Origin: Candidatus Omnitrophota bacterium
Lineage (GTDB): Bacteria; Verrucomicrobiota; Verrucomicrobiia; Limisphaerales; UBA1319
DNA: 22,235 nucleotides
Reading direction: 5' to 3'
NCBI GenBank assembly: GCA_023473405.1
Contig: JAMCZD010000138.1
Coordinates: 1 to 22,235 of the forward strand
The notes under the pieces were generated by a model. The model was not told where the DNA came from. It searched no databases and saw only the letters and a list, made by a program, of their open reading frames with translations. A program made the position numbers and the translations under genes. This document shows, in pieces, positions 15,811 to 22,235 of this stretch. Each line of letters starts with the position of its first letter. Within the stretch, counting starts at the first letter, position 1.

Positions 15811-16806
15811 CCTGATCTTCATGCTGAGGTTCCTAATCTGAAGGTCCACATCAAACATACCGGGAACCTCCCAGCCGATGAAAATACCCAAAGGACGATA
15901 ATCCGCGAGTTCTGTGGACCCCTTGATGAACCCCTTGGCGCGGGCATGCTCCAGGCCCTCGAGGATTAGCGGCAGAAGGTCCTGTTCAAAGGTGACCCAC
16001 TCCCCGTCATGCGTGCTCTTCCGGGCGAAGGTGTCGGATGCCGGCGTATAGATGAAGAGCTTGGTTTCCCCAAAGTCCTGTGCTTCGTAAGCGGGCACCA
16101 CGCGATGGCGATCATCATAAACCGGAATGCCAAACCAGAAGCATTCTCCAAACCCGGGAGCCTCGGGATTTCGATTGGCTACCGTTAAATAGACAAAGTA
16201 TTGCGCGGCGTGGCGGGCTGGGGAGTAATCATTGGTGTTGACCAGCCTGGAACGTTTAAGGCGTGCTTCCATGTGGAAGCGACAGGCCTTGAGTGAGCCT
16301 AGAGCAGGAGGATTTACGAGGTCCTGCTGGACCAATAGATGGACCCATGGTTCACTCGGTGATTTGCGCGCCCGAGCGTATTCAATGTCGGCGTTCACGC
16401 CCAAGGAAAGATCGGCGGCGGCGCTGCCCGGATTGCCAACCACAATGCTCTTGGCGCTATTGCTGCAAACCATGCCTTGCCCCGAGGAAAAGCAGTCCGC
16501 CGGCAGGAGCGGGAACCGGCTGGACCATTGGGCCAAGTCCCAGACCGGTCTGCCTGGGTTCAGCCACGGGAGTTCGCCATAGACCACGCGCTTTCCCGGT
16601 TTGGGTTCGAGCAGATAGAATCCTCCTTGGAAATGCGGATCGCGAATCAACTCGTGCTCCGCATCCTTGGAGAACGGGCTGGTGAAGGTGCTGTCGGGGG
16701 GCAGTTTGGCGTGGTTGTCCGCCAGGACCTCGCCAGCCATGGCAACGCTCAAGGCGCTGCCGGCAAGCAAGACCGCAAGATTAACTCCACGAAGAATTGA
16801 GTTCAT
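15787..16806 (-). CDS. Secreted protein of unknown function
   Basis: The 339-residue product begins with a clear signal peptide (MNSILRGVNLAVLLAGSALS..., cut after AMA at 24). I do not recognise the mature part. It contains aromatic-rich beta-strand-like segments (HFQGGFYLLEPKPGKRVVYG, GECFWFGIPVYDDRHRVVP, PLGIFIGWEVPGMFDVDLQI), suggesting a beta-sandwich fold such as a carbohydrate-binding module, but this is a guess. No lipobox or membrane anchor is visible. The gene is convergent with the CotH gene and their 3' ends overlap by 24 bp (15787-15810), so both strands code there. Both products are exported, and they may be functionally related. Only about 35 bp separate its start from an rtcB fragment upstream. 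Confidence 0.7.
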   Translation of the reverse strand: MNSILRGVNLAVLLAGSALSVAMAGEVLADNHAKLPPDSTFTSPFSKDAEHELIRDPHFQGGFYLLEPKPGKRVVYGELPWLNPGRPVWDLAQWSSRFPLLPADCFSSGQGMVCSNSAKSIVVGNPGSAAADLSLGVNADIEYARARKSPSEPWVHLLVQQDLVNPPALGSLKACRFHMEARLKRSRLVNTNDYSPARHAAQYFVYLTVANRNPEAPGFGECFWFGIPVYDDRHRVVPAYEAQDFGETKLFIYTPASDTFARKSTHDGEWVTFEQDLLPLILEGLEHARAKGFIKGSTELADYRPLGIFIGWEVPGMFDVDLQIRNLSMKIRSRQGGCY

Positions 16807-16819
16807 AATATGAAAACCT

Positions 16820-16835
16820 GTGCTCTGTGGAGCAC
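16820..16835. repeat. Small hairpin in the 5' leader of the secreted-protein gene
   Basis: gtgctc (16820-16825), loop tgtg, gagcac (16830-16835) form a perfect 6-bp stem just upstream of the minus-strand start at 16806. It could affect translation initiation; it may also be a scar next to the rtcB breakpoint. Confidence 0.45.
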
Positions 16836-16840
16836 TGCAT

Positions 16841-17117
16841 TAGCACGCCTCCGGTTGGCAAGCCATAGCCCACGTGCGTATCCGGCATAAGTGCCCGGGC
16901 TGCCGCCACGGGAAGCAGGCGGGCTTTCTCCATCTGCATCACCGCTTCATGTTCGAGTCCCTCACCCCACTGGCGGAATGTGATCGGTTCGACCCGTGGC
17001 GGAGGTGGAACGTTCACAATGGCTTCCTTCATCAAATACCTGGAAATCGAGCCAGGTCCCAAAGATGTTTTGGGAATGAATCTTCTCGATTTTTTCCGTG
17101 TATTTTGCGTAGCCCAT
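16841..17117 (-). pseudogene. rtcB: RtcB RNA ligase, N-terminal fragment, frameshifted
   Basis: One minus-strand frame (17062 downward) reads EPITFRQWGEGLEHEAVMQM, EKARLLPVAAARAL and MPDTHVGYGLPTGGVL. This is the conserved N-terminal region of RtcB, the GTP-dependent ligase that joins RNA 3'-phosphate and 5'-OH ends; the MPD.H.GYGLPIGGV motif is diagnostic. The match ends at about 16841, before any of the metal-binding Cys/His residues, so the product cannot be active. In the neighbouring frame an ATG at 17117 opens MGYAKYTEKIEKIHSQNIFG, possibly the original N-terminus joined by a one-base frameshift near 17030. The fragment lies 40 bp downstream of the DUF262 gene on the same strand. Confidence 0.75.
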
Positions 17118-17157
17118 TAAAGACCGCTTATTGTTGCTCCATCAAAAGTGGTTGTAT

Positions 17158-18981
17158 TCAGGGTGCTTGGGCCGGACTGAGCAGCGGCCCGCCAAAAGCC
17201 GCCTGCACTTGGTCAGAATCGCGTCCCGTTACCTGCTTCCAAGTGGCCTTTTCCACCAGGCCCAACAGGGCGGTCGCCCTTGCCCTGATGAAGGAATCGA
17301 AGTCGTCCTGGCGCAGCAGCGCCGGGTCAACCCCGTGCGTCCGAAGGATTTCATCCATGCGCGTGTCGGTGATGCTGTGCTTATTCTGGATCGACCCCAG
17401 GTAACCGCTCGGAGCGCGTCCCCCGATGGCCCGGTTGGTGCGCGAGGTCAGAGGGGCCTTATTGACGATGCTGTTCCAGCGCAGGCGCGGGTAGTTCTTC
17501 GCTTCGCAGTGGGCCTGCGGAAAAATGTGGTGGATGTCCACCGACAGGTCGAAATAGGTCGTCAGCTCAATCGGATCGCCGTTGATGAAGTCGAGGCTCC
17601 CGGCCTGCATCAACTGCACCATCAGGCCCTTGTAAGCGGCGCTGAGCCGGGATTGCAGGCTTAGCAGCCGAACGGGCGCAAAGTTCGCGTCACGGATGGT
17701 TCGCGGCTCCTCCCCGTTGTTGGTGATCCACTCGACTACCTCCTGGGCATCGAATGCGTAGCGCGATTCGTTGGCTCCACCGTAAAGCTCGCCGAAGACG
17801 CCGCTCCAATACCACCGCAGCACCTTGCGTTTAGCGGTGTCCTGCTCGAACTGATCGCCCAGGATGGCGCAGATTGCGGCCAGGGGAACAAGCTGACCGG
17901 CATAGGGGAGGTTCCGCGCATCAAAGACCTTTTCGCGGATCAGCAGCCGGGCCGCATTGATGAACGCGGCTTCCAGCGCATCGGCGTTGTCGCGGTAGTC
18001 CTGCAACGTCAGGTTCAACACGTCGCGCCGTTTGCAGCTCACGGCGGTTCCATTTATTTTGAACCGCTTGTGGCTGGCCAGAAGCGTGAGCGCGGTCAGA
18101 AAATCGGTCGCCTCGACCTCGCTGATTGGCTTGAACTCCTGTAATTTTTTAACGCGAGTGTCCCAGTCCTCGCGGAGGTTGTAGTCATCGGCGGCAAAAG
18201 TCGCCGTCAGTAGTTCAAACACCGTCAGGGTGACACCGCCCGTGTTGACTTTCTCGAACACCTGACAAACGGCCTCCTTGGGCGTTTCCTTCTTCAACTC
18301 GATGGTGGGCACCCGATATTGAAGGAACCTCTGATAAACCTCGGTCTCGAAGGCATCAAACAGGTCGAGCTTCGCCGTGTCCTGCCGATACTTCTGCTGG
18401 TAACCACGCCGCCAGGCCGCATACCGAGCCTGGTCGAACACGATGTTCAGGGGGATCAGTCCCAACTCAAACTCACGATCTTGGGTGCTGACATCCAGCT
18501 CAACCCTCCGGCCAAAATCCGATGTGATCTTCAATTCTGGCGGCAACGAGCGCACCGCGTCCATGCGGTCGTCGCCATTGTTGACGCACTTGGCGATGTC
18601 GAGGAAGTAGAGCCGTTGGATCGGTTCGTCCTTCTCGGTTTTGGTGGGCACGGGTTGGCCGCTTTTCATCGTGAGGAAAAGCGAGGTCAGACGTTGTTGC
18701 CCATCGAGAATCAGCATGGCCGGAGCCACGCCGTTGGGCACAGCCGATCCTTCCAGGGGCCTCGGTTTGAAGCGGACACCATTGCCGCCCGTCTCCAGAA
18801 GCATCACCGCGCCGATTGGGTAGGACATGGAGATGCTGGCGATCAACGACCGGATGTGGTTATCATCCCATACCCACCCACGCTGGAAGTCAGGCAACTG
18901 AACCTCGCCTTTGCCGATCTGGCCGAGCAAATCGGACAAGGCCGGTTCGCCGGTGCTAAATGTGCAATGTGGACTACTCAT
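17158..18981 (-). CDS. DUF262 / HNH nuclease, GmrSD-like restriction protein
   Basis: The 607-residue protein has the N-terminal DUF262 (ParB/Srx-like) domain with LPDFQRGWVWDD (29-40) and ILDGQQRLTSLFL (91-103, the DGQQR motif), which binds and hydrolyses nucleotides in GmrS-like proteins. The middle is helical (VFEKVNTGGVTLTVFELL). The C-terminal part carries an HNH centre: DIHHIFPQAHC (about 480-490) and NSIVNKAPLTSRTNRAIGG, like DUF1524. The combination matches type IV (GmrSD-like) restriction enzymes that cut modified phage DNA. It is the last gene of a minus-strand operon, 24 bp after the AIPR gene, in a defence context. No damage is seen. The target modification cannot be read from sequence. 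Confidence 0.85.
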   Translation of the reverse strand: MSSPHCTFSTGEPALSDLLGQIGKGEVQLPDFQRGWVWDDNHIRSLIASISMSYPIGAVMLLETGGNGVRFKPRPLEGSAVPNGVAPAMLILDGQQRLTSLFLTMKSGQPVPTKTEKDEPIQRLYFLDIAKCVNNGDDRMDAVRSLPPELKITSDFGRRVELDVSTQDREFELGLIPLNIVFDQARYAAWRRGYQQKYRQDTAKLDLFDAFETEVYQRFLQYRVPTIELKKETPKEAVCQVFEKVNTGGVTLTVFELLTATFAADDYNLREDWDTRVKKLQEFKPISEVEATDFLTALTLLASHKRFKINGTAVSCKRRDVLNLTLQDYRDNADALEAAFINAARLLIREKVFDARNLPYAGQLVPLAAICAILGDQFEQDTAKRKVLRWYWSGVFGELYGGANESRYAFDAQEVVEWITNNGEEPRTIRDANFAPVRLLSLQSRLSAAYKGLMVQLMQAGSLDFINGDPIELTTYFDLSVDIHHIFPQAHCEAKNYPRLRWNSIVNKAPLTSRTNRAIGGRAPSGYLGSIQNKHSITDTRMDEILRTHGVDPALLRQDDFDSFIRARATALLGLVEKATWKQVTGRDSDQVQAAFGGPLLSPAQAP

Positions 18982-19005
18982 TCACTGGACTTTCTTCCCC
19001 TGAAC

Positions 19006-20766
19006 TTAACGGAGCTTCTTTTGCACCCAGCGCCATTGTGTGTAGGCGCGTTCCATGCACTTCTCAAAAGCGGTATTCGTGCGAAGAAAGCTAAAGTTCC
19101 CCTCAGCCACGCGATCTCTATACTCCTTGCTGTCGGTCAGCCAACTCATAAGCATCCGACACCGAGCCGTGGCCAGGTAACTGAGCTTGTTCACAAAATC
19201 AGCCTCCACGCTCAGGCCAGCGCCATACCTGTCGGCTATTTCAGGCAGTGCGGCGTCGTTAAGCACGCCTTGGCAAAGTAGTGCCCATAAAAGCCCACGG
19301 GCGCGGCTGATGTAGCTGTAGCGGTTGGGGCCTTTTTCTACGATGTCGTTCATCAGTCGGCGGAGGCGGTAATGGATTTTGTAACAAAGCACGATGTGGC
19401 GGGTGTCCGCTCGGATTCGCGCTTCGTTGAAGGCCAAGGCGTAAATGCGGTCGTCCTCAAAGACCTGTGCCATACTCTGGGTTTTGTCCACTTCGCCATC
19501 CGTAATGAGGAAGGTCTGCGCCAGTGGCCGAATTTGAATGGGTTTGATTTCCGTGATGCCCTCCTCATCCAGATCATCCAACGCCTCGAAAGCGTTTTCC
19601 TGCCGCTCATAGAAAATGCCCAGATCATCTTTGAACTTCTCTTGCAGTTGGAGCTGGATCAGGTCGTTGGCCCGGAGATTCCACGGTTCCACGGGATTCT
19701 GCCGATTGTTGTTGATGGTGACGCCGGTGATAAAATCGGACGTGGCCTTGGTGATGATCTTGCAGAGGACGCGCACTTCGTCCAAAGCCTGCTTTCGTTC
19801 TTTGACAATAGGGTTCTCGGCGTTCGACTTGATGAACTCGTCAAACGTGGTCACCGTCTGAGCACCGTTAAGCAGTCGAGGCGACGTAATGTGATAGTTG
19901 CTGTCAATCTTCTCAAGGTGCTCGGCTGCGAGCGTGATGCCGTTGTGGTTGAAGGCAAAGACCAACGGGGATTTGCCATCAACTGCGATTTGCTTGAGCG
20001 CACGGGAGAGCGCCCGGTTGACAGACCGGTTCATTCCGAGTCCAAAACGAATGTTGCGCTCAAAAAACCGTGGCCCCATGTCGCGGTGCATGAAATTCAG
20101 GTCGGTCAATCGAATGAAGCCGACATACATTTGCTCACCTGCCAGGCCTGGGCGCTCAATTAGATCAGTCAAAGGAAGTTGATAGACACGGGCGCGAGTG
20201 TGGTCTTCGACCGTGCCGATTTTCCCCGTGACGGAACGAAACTCAACCAGAAAACTGACCTGCCTGCCCTCGAAGAACTTGTCGATGAGAAACTTCTTGT
20301 TTTCAAGGTCTTCCCGGAGATGGTCGAGCACGGGGCTTTTGTCTGCTTCCGAGGGGTCACCACCGAAGATGAACCGTAGGCACACCTGCTTGATAGCCTC
20401 ACGGTTCTCAAGCATACAACTGCGGAGTTGAAGCAGTATCTGGTTCTTTGCAGGGTCGGCTTTTTGTGGGTTCAGAAAGATCACTTCCATCCCCTCATCA
20501 ATCAACCGTTGCATCGACCCTTTGAATTGGGCATGGGACTTAGAGTTCTTGAACTGGAACAGATAGAGGTTCTTCTTGTCGGGATCGAAATGGAAACCGT
20601 CGAGTCCGTAGTCGTTGCCGCCAAACGCGACTTGATTGAGGGCCTGCTCTCGCGGCACCTTGTAGTCACGTTCCAGCACGAGAAGCCCGAAGTAGTCATT
20701 GCGGACACCGCCGCAGGTTTCCTTTAGGTCGGAGTATGCTTGGTCGATCATCCGCTCTGTTAGCAT
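19006..20766 (-). CDS. AIPR-family abortive infection phage resistance protein
   Basis: The 586-residue protein begins with a probable PD-(D/E)XK-type nuclease region: NDYGLDGFHFDPDKK then LYLFQFKNSKS, giving D56 and Q71-x-K73. The rest is the AIPR domain, with SPRLLNGAQTVTTFDEF (about 294-310) and TGVTINNNRQNPVEPWNLRA followed by NDLIQLQLQEKF (about 345-375), both hallmarks. AIPR proteins confer phage resistance by abortive infection, probably by cutting nucleic acid on infection. The start at 20766 has a strong ribosome-binding site. It sits between DUF499-type and DUF262 genes with gaps of 43 and 24 bp, so the three are probably co-transcribed. The gene looks intact. Domain identity is firm, mechanism inferred. 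Confidence 0.88.
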   Translation of the reverse strand: MLTERMIDQAYSDLKETCGGVRNDYFGLLVLERDYKVPREQALNQVAFGGNDYGLDGFHFDPDKKNLYLFQFKNSKSHAQFKGSMQRLIDEGMEVIFLNPQKADPAKNQILLQLRSCMLENREAIKQVCLRFIFGGDPSEADKSPVLDHLREDLENKKFLIDKFFEGRQVSFLVEFRSVTGKIGTVEDHTRARVYQLPLTDLIERPGLAGEQMYVGFIRLTDLNFMHRDMGPRFFERNIRFGLGMNRSVNRALSRALKQIAVDGKSPLVFAFNHNGITLAAEHLEKIDSNYHITSPRLLNGAQTVTTFDEFIKSNAENPIVKERKQALDEVRVLCKIITKATSDFITGVTINNNRQNPVEPWNLRANDLIQLQLQEKFKDDLGIFYERQENAFEALDDLDEEGITEIKPIQIRPLAQTFLITDGEVDKTQSMAQVFEDDRIYALAFNEARIRADTRHIVLCYKIHYRLRRLMNDIVEKGPNRYSYISRARGLLWALLCQGVLNDAALPEIADRYGAGLSVEADFVNKLSYLATARCRMLMSWLTDSKEYRDRVAEGNFSFLRTNTAFEKCMERAYTQWRWVQKKLR

Positions 20767-20772
20767 GTTTGC

Positions 20773-20780
20773 TCTCCTTT
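20773..20780 (-). promoter_or_regulatory. Strong ribosome-binding site for the AIPR gene
   Basis: On the minus strand AAAGGAGA lies six bases before the ATG at 20766. It fixes the start and is one of the few strong Shine-Dalgarno sequences in the window. Confidence 0.8.
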
Positions 20781-20809
20781 CCAGTTCTCAAAGAGTGGTT
20801 GCTCGGTGT

Positions 20810-22235
20810 TCATTGGATCAAATCCGCCTCTTTCAGCGGTTCCAGGACACCGTTTTGGAGCTTGCTCTTGTCGAAGCCCTGCTCGGACTCGGCATGGACG
20901 TTGACGGTGACCTTGCCGGACATGTCCGCCAGGTTGGCGAGGGCGTTCCAGGCGGCGAATAAGCCGTCACGGTCAGCCGTGAACTTCAATTCGACCACTT
21001 TCTGCCCCGCAGCACCGGCTGCTGACGTGGGCGTCTCCGAGATCACCGATGGCCCCGTGCCGGTTCCTGGCGTCACGACGGCAGGCCCAGGCCCTGGCTG
21101 TGGTAGCTGGCCCGGCTGCCCGCCAACGGCTGGCGGCGTCACGGGCGCGGGCTGCGGGATCGCCTGTGGCATCAAAATGAACCCGGATTCCAGGTCAACC
21201 TCGTCCTCGGCAATCTCCAGCTCGAACCGCACCTTGTTCAGCGCGACCTGGTATCTTCCGTCTGGCCCCAGAGTCGGCACCGCCCCGCTGGTGTAGCCGA
21301 AGGCACCTTCCTTTACGCCACGGACGATAGCCCGGCGTATCACCGCGCTGTTGATGAGCCTGGTGAATCCCAGGAACGAGTAGAATCCGTTTACAATTTC
21401 AACCGTCCGCGTGCCCAAGGTCGGAGGCGTGCCCTCGCCGAGCTTGAACAGATCGACGATCTTGGCTGGTGTCAGCTTGTCGAACACGCGGGGCTGGACG
21501 ATGGTCAGCAGCTCCAGCACGCGCTCGTGAATCCGGGCCTCCTTCTTTTCGTTCAGTGTGGTCTGCAACGGCCTGCCGCCCACCGATATCGGGTCGATGC
21601 CGATGCCTGAGCCTTCGACCTTTGGCAGCCAAACCTGGGTATAGAGCTTGAGGAAGGCCGACTCCGCTGCCGCCTTCTCGGTCGCGTCGCGCTCTCGGAG
21701 CTGAATCTTCTGCTCGTCGGTCAGGTTGAGCTGCTTGGCCTTGCCCTTAACACGCTCAATCGCCAGGAGATACCGCACCGCCCGGCGCAGAACTTCGATC
21801 TGGTCGGCGGTGGGGATCGCCAGGCCCAGACCGTTGCGGAACTGCCGGGGCTTGTCCCCGAACTTCTCCAGCAGCTCCTTCCCGATTTTCTGCTGATCGG
21901 TCTTGGTCTCCGCGCCGAACTCCAACGGCAGGTAGGCGATCAGGAAAGCCGGGTCTTTGTCGGGTATCTCGCCCGACTTTGCAGGCCAAATCTCCGCACG
22001 GTGCCCGGCGAGCCGAGCTTCGAGCATCTCTTTGATCTTGTCCCGCGTCTGGGCCTCATCACGCCCAACCGCGTCAGCCTCCTGCTCGACCAAGAGCGTC
22101 ACGTTCGGGTCTTTCTTAAAGCAATAGCGAACCCCATCGAAATGCAGGTAGAGGCATTGGTCTTTCAGTTCTTTCAGGCAGGCCAGGACGGTCGTGCTGT
22201 CCAGGTCAGGCCCCACGCACACCGCTAACAGCTCC
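20810..22235 (-). CDS. DUF499-type defence-associated protein, C-terminal part (5' end outside window)
   Basis: The frame is open to the window edge, so at least 475 C-terminal residues are seen. Recognisable stretches include IEVLRRAVRYLLAIERVKGK, a charged helical region (about 21650-21730), KLTPAKIVDLFKLGEG and INSAVIRRAIVRGVKEGAFG. A proline-rich linker follows (PQPAPVTPPAVGGQPGQLPQ), then a compact C-terminal domain (VVELKFTADRDGLFAAWNAL ... VNVHAESEQGFDKSKLQNGV). This fits the C-terminal half of DUF499 ATPases, which occur with DUF1156 methylases and helicases in anti-phage clusters. The P-loop would lie upstream, outside the window. The family call rests on pattern and context. It is the first visible gene of the minus-strand defence operon, 43 bp before the AIPR gene. 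Confidence 0.65.
   Translation of the reverse strand, partial: ELLAVCVGPDLDSTTVLACLKELKDQCLYLHFDGVRYCFKKDPNVTLLVEQEADAVGRDEAQTRDKIKEMLEARLAGHRAEIWPAKSGEIPDKDPAFLIAYLPLEFGAETKTDQQKIGKELLEKFGDKPRQFRNGLGLAIPTADQIEVLRRAVRYLLAIERVKGKAKQLNLTDEQKIQLRERDATEKAAAESAFLKLYTQVWLPKVEGSGIGIDPISVGGRPLQTTLNEKKEARIHERVLELLTIVQPRVFDKLTPAKIVDLFKLGEGTPPTLGTRTVEIVNGFYSFLGFTRLINSAVIRRAIVRGVKEGAFGYTSGAVPTLGPDGRYQVALNKVRFELEIAEDEVDLESGFILMPQAIPQPAPVTPPAVGGQPGQLPQPGPGPAVVTPGTGTGPSVISETPTSAAGAAGQKVVELKFTADRDGLFAAWNALANLADMSGKVTVNVHAESEQGFDKSKLQNGVLEPLKEADLIQ

Noticed and set aside
18319..20163. Long plus-strand open frames opposite the DUF262 and AIPR genes (18319-19281 and 19372-20163)
   Set aside because: The minus strand holds motif-rich defence proteins; the plus-strand products resemble nothing and only mirror their codon structure.
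1..22235. tRNA, rRNA or CRISPR features
   Set aside because: No cloverleaf, rRNA-like block or regularly spaced repeat array was seen on either strand by eye; a dedicated scan could still find a divergent RNA gene.

Overview
The window looks like chromosomal DNA from a Verrucomicrobia-type bacterium. The main evidence is a 1766-residue secreted protein that combines lamin-tail, CotH, chitobiase-C-like and beta-helix domains with a C-terminus ending in a FFRLV motif, an architecture typical of that phylum. The G+C content is moderately high and defence genes are dense. This placement is an inference, because no rRNA or other phylogenetic marker is present.

Left region (1-7471, plus strand): a defence-type gene train. 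It holds the 3' part of an SNF2/RapA-like helicase, an OLD-like AAA ATPase overlapping a TOPRIM-like nuclease gene, then a Septu-like pair (PtuA-type ATPase, PtuB-type HNH nuclease). The train is badly damaged. The helicase carries two in-frame stops inside an exact 25-bp inverted copy of sequence about 100 bp upstream. A complete 1985-bp insertion sequence (DUF6788-like protein plus DDE transposase, 19-bp terminal inverted repeats, 9-bp target duplication) sits six codons before the helicase stop. The PtuA-like ATPase has a one-base frameshift, and the HNH gene runs into transposon debris.

Middle region (7413-9353): a graveyard. It contains an IS1380-type transposase remnant, the N-terminal piece of a group II intron reverse transcriptase, an intact AbiEi-type antitoxin with a clear 10-bp inverted-repeat operator but only a stub of its AbiEii toxin, and an AAA_14/DUF4143-type ATPase reduced to its two ends by an internal deletion.

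Central region (9591-17117): a TPR protein, the giant secreted CotH/LTD protein, a convergent secreted protein of unknown function whose 3' end overlaps it by 24 bp, and an N-terminal fragment of the RNA ligase gene rtcB.

Right region (17158-22235, minus strand): a compact and apparently intact defence operon, transcribed right to left: a DUF499-type protein (5' end outside the window), an AIPR-family abortive infection protein and a DUF262/HNH (GmrSD-like) nuclease. Overall the window reads as a defence island with an eroded left half and a healthy right half, flanking an ordinary secreted-protein locus.
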